NCBI GenBank assembly: GCA_022486815.1
Contig: JAKVJW010000002.1
Span: 1 to 64,000, forward strand
Direction: 5' to 3'
DNA from: Prevotella sp.
Lineage (GTDB): Bacteria > Bacteroidota > Bacteroidia > Bacteroidales > Bacteroidaceae
DNA length: 64,000 bases
Below, in pieces: positions 63,072 through 64,000 of the stretch. How positions within the stretch are numbered: the stretch's first letter is position 1; every line of letters begins with the position of its first letter. Under the pieces are notes generated by a model, which had not been told where the DNA came from, did not search any database, and was given only the letters and a program-made list of their open reading frames with translations. The position numbers and the translations under genes were made by a program.

Positions 63072-63587
63072 ATGGAATTAGAAACTAAGATTTTAAGTAA
63101 GCAGATACAAGAACTGCTCTATAACAATCAGAAAACACTTGGTACTGCCGAGAGTTGTACTGGCGGACGTATTGCTGAAGCCATCATTTCTGTGCCTGGT
63201 GCTTCCAATTACTTTAAGGGAGGTATAATCTCTTATACGAATGAAATCAAGGAAAAACTGCTCAATGTCAGTCCTCAGGTACTTGAAGAGCAGACAGCTG
63301 TATGCGAAGAGGTTGCTAAGGAAATGGTGAGTGGCACAATAAAAACACTCAACGTAGATTATGCTGTCAGTGCAACAGGTGTAGCAGGTCCGACAGGCGG
63401 AACAAAAGAAATTCCGGTAGGAACAATCTGGTTGGGGTATGGAAACAAAGATGATATCAGAGCTTTTAAATTGACAGAAGATTTCGGCCGAGATATCAAT
63501 CTCAGTATCGCTACAAACAAGTCATTGAAGCTTTTACTGGATTTCCTCAGAGAACATGAAAGTGACATAAATCAGGGGAAAAAGTAA
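63072..63587 (+). CDS. pncC: CinA C-terminal family nicotinamide-nucleotide amidohydrolase
   Basis: The 171-residue protein is a stand-alone CinA-C domain that hydrolyses nicotinamide mononucleotide in NAD recycling. It has TAESCTGGRIAEAIISVPGA with the serine and GGIISYTNEIKEKLLNV, and ATGVAGPTGGTKEIPVGTIW. The N-terminal molybdopterin-type domain of full CinA is absent, as in E. coli YgaD/PncC. It is the last gene before the ribosomal protein pair. Confidence 0.9.
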   Translation: MELETKILSKQIQELLYNNQKTLGTAESCTGGRIAEAIISVPGASNYFKGGIISYTNEIKEKLLNVSPQVLEEQTAVCEEVAKEMVSGTIKTLNVDYAVSATGVAGPTGGTKEIPVGTIWLGYGNKDDIRAFKLTEDFGRDINLSIATNKSLKLLLDFLREHESDINQGKK

Positions 63588-63624
63588 AAAAATTCCTTAA
63601 AAGATACACTTTTATGAAAGAATG

Positions 63625-63656
63625 TTTGCAATTTCAAATATAAAATTGTACTTTTG
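63625..63656 (+). promoter_or_regulatory. Promoter for rpmB-rpmG
   Basis: TTTG (63625-63628), 20 bases, then TACTTTTG (63649-63656), a full consensus promoter 51 bases before the ATG. Confidence 0.8.
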
Positions 63657-63707
63657 CACCCTGTTTGGAATAGGTTTCAATTAACGAATTTAAAATTTTG
63701 AGATAGA

Positions 63708-63971
63708 ATGTCGAAAATCTGTCAAATTACAGGAAAGAAAGCACAGAGAGGTTGTAATGTGTCTCACTCAAAGCACCATACAAAGCGTAACTTTGACGTA
63801 AACCTCTTCAGCAAGAAATTCTATTACGTAGAACAAGCATGCTGGATTAGTCTTAAGATCAGTGCAGCTGGTCTGCGTCTTATCAACAAGGTTGGTCTTG
63901 ATACAGCTCTGAAGCATGCTGTTTCCAAAGGTTATTGTGATTGGAAAGACATTAAAGTAATAGGAGAATAA
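63708..63971 (+). CDS. rpmB: 50S ribosomal protein L28
   Basis: The 87-residue protein starts [20 protein letters not shown], the usual bL28 opening, and has [14 protein letters not shown] and [19 protein letters not shown]. The length is right for the family. It is followed 4 bases later by rpmG, a common pairing. Confidence 0.96.
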   Translation: MSKICQITGKKAQRGCNVSHSKHHTKRNFDVNLFSKKFYYVEQACWISLKISAAGLRLINKVGLDTALKHAVSKGYCDWKDIKVIGE

Positions 63972-63975
63972 GATC

Positions 63976-64000
63976 ATGGCAAAAAAAGCTAAAGGCAATA
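63976..64000 (+). CDS. rpmG: 50S ribosomal protein L33, first 8 codons (cut by window edge)
   Basis: ATG GCA AAA AAA GCT AAA GGC AAT gives MAKKAKGN, the standard bL33 start, right after rpmB. Only this start is in the window. Confidence 0.85.

Noticed and set aside
1..64000. tRNA or rRNA genes, insertion sequences, prophage or attachment sites
   Set aside because: I looked for T-loop patterns in the gaps, transposase motifs and terminal repeats, and saw none.

Overview
The window looks like a piece of chromosome from an anaerobic gut- or oral-type member of the Bacteroidales, most likely close to Prevotella or its relatives. The reasons are many copies of the Bacteroidetes promoter box TAnnTTTG (often with TTTG about 20 bases upstream), the absence of Shine-Dalgarno sites, and a gene set typical of that order: class III fructose-1,6-bisphosphatase, DUF4301, a GGGtGRT protein, DMP19, BtuG, HU-CCDC81/SPOR protein and short primary-type sigma factors. 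The genus is inference. No tRNA, rRNA, insertion sequence, prophage or CRISPR array was seen.

1-4.0 kb: the N-terminal part of a ResB/CcsA-type cytochrome c assembly protein, then a decayed leftward locus in which an imelysin-like and a di-heme oxidoreductase gene are both broken, then a BASS-family transporter. 4.0-8.0 kb: a P-loop ATPase fused to a CYTH domain with a structured leader, a Fur-family regulator, an unusual array of hairpins with 22-bp period, and fbp. 8.0-19.4 kb (leftward): two glycosyltransferase-like genes, lysA-lysC, an FtsE-type ATPase, hisH-hisA-hisF-hisIE, purU, an FHA protein and an HU/SPOR membrane protein. 19.5-22.3 kb (rightward): rfbC, ugd and a lipoprotein. 22.4-31.1 kb (leftward): an AspT/YidE-type transporter, pgk, queC, a biotin-dependent acyl-CoA (de)carboxylase group and a RelA-type (p)ppGpp synthetase.

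31.2-35.8 kb: a DUF4301 protein, two neighbouring primary-type sigma factors and a deoxynucleoside kinase. 36.1-42.2 kb: a cobalamin riboswitch followed by btuB, btuG, btuF, btuC and a PduO-type adenosyltransferase, with no btuD ATPase in the locus. 42.5-47.7 kb: a small lipoprotein, a patatin-like protein, a short sigma factor, a membrane-anchored pseudokinase and a DUF2156-Eis fusion. 47.9-53.4 kb: a candidate small RNA, trxB, a Fur-type gene overlapping purA, hisS and a carbohydrate esterase. 53.5-64 kb: a PerR-like regulator, the GGGtGRT/NifU-like pair, DMP19-smpB-metH-HAD, then map, tsaD, pncC, rpmB and the start of rpmG.

Vitamin B12 links several parts: the riboswitch-controlled uptake locus and adenosyltransferase serve enzymes such as the B12-dependent methionine synthase here, and probably methylmalonyl-CoA mutase acting ahead of the mmdA-type enzyme. 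Iron, peroxide and heme also recur: a PerR-like regulator, two other Fur-family regulators, a NifU-like scaffold and the broken heme/imelysin locus. The strongest unexplained signals are the 22-bp hairpin array, the leader of the ATPase-CYTH gene, the pseudokinase, the GGGtGRT/NifU-like pair and the small RNA candidate before trxB.
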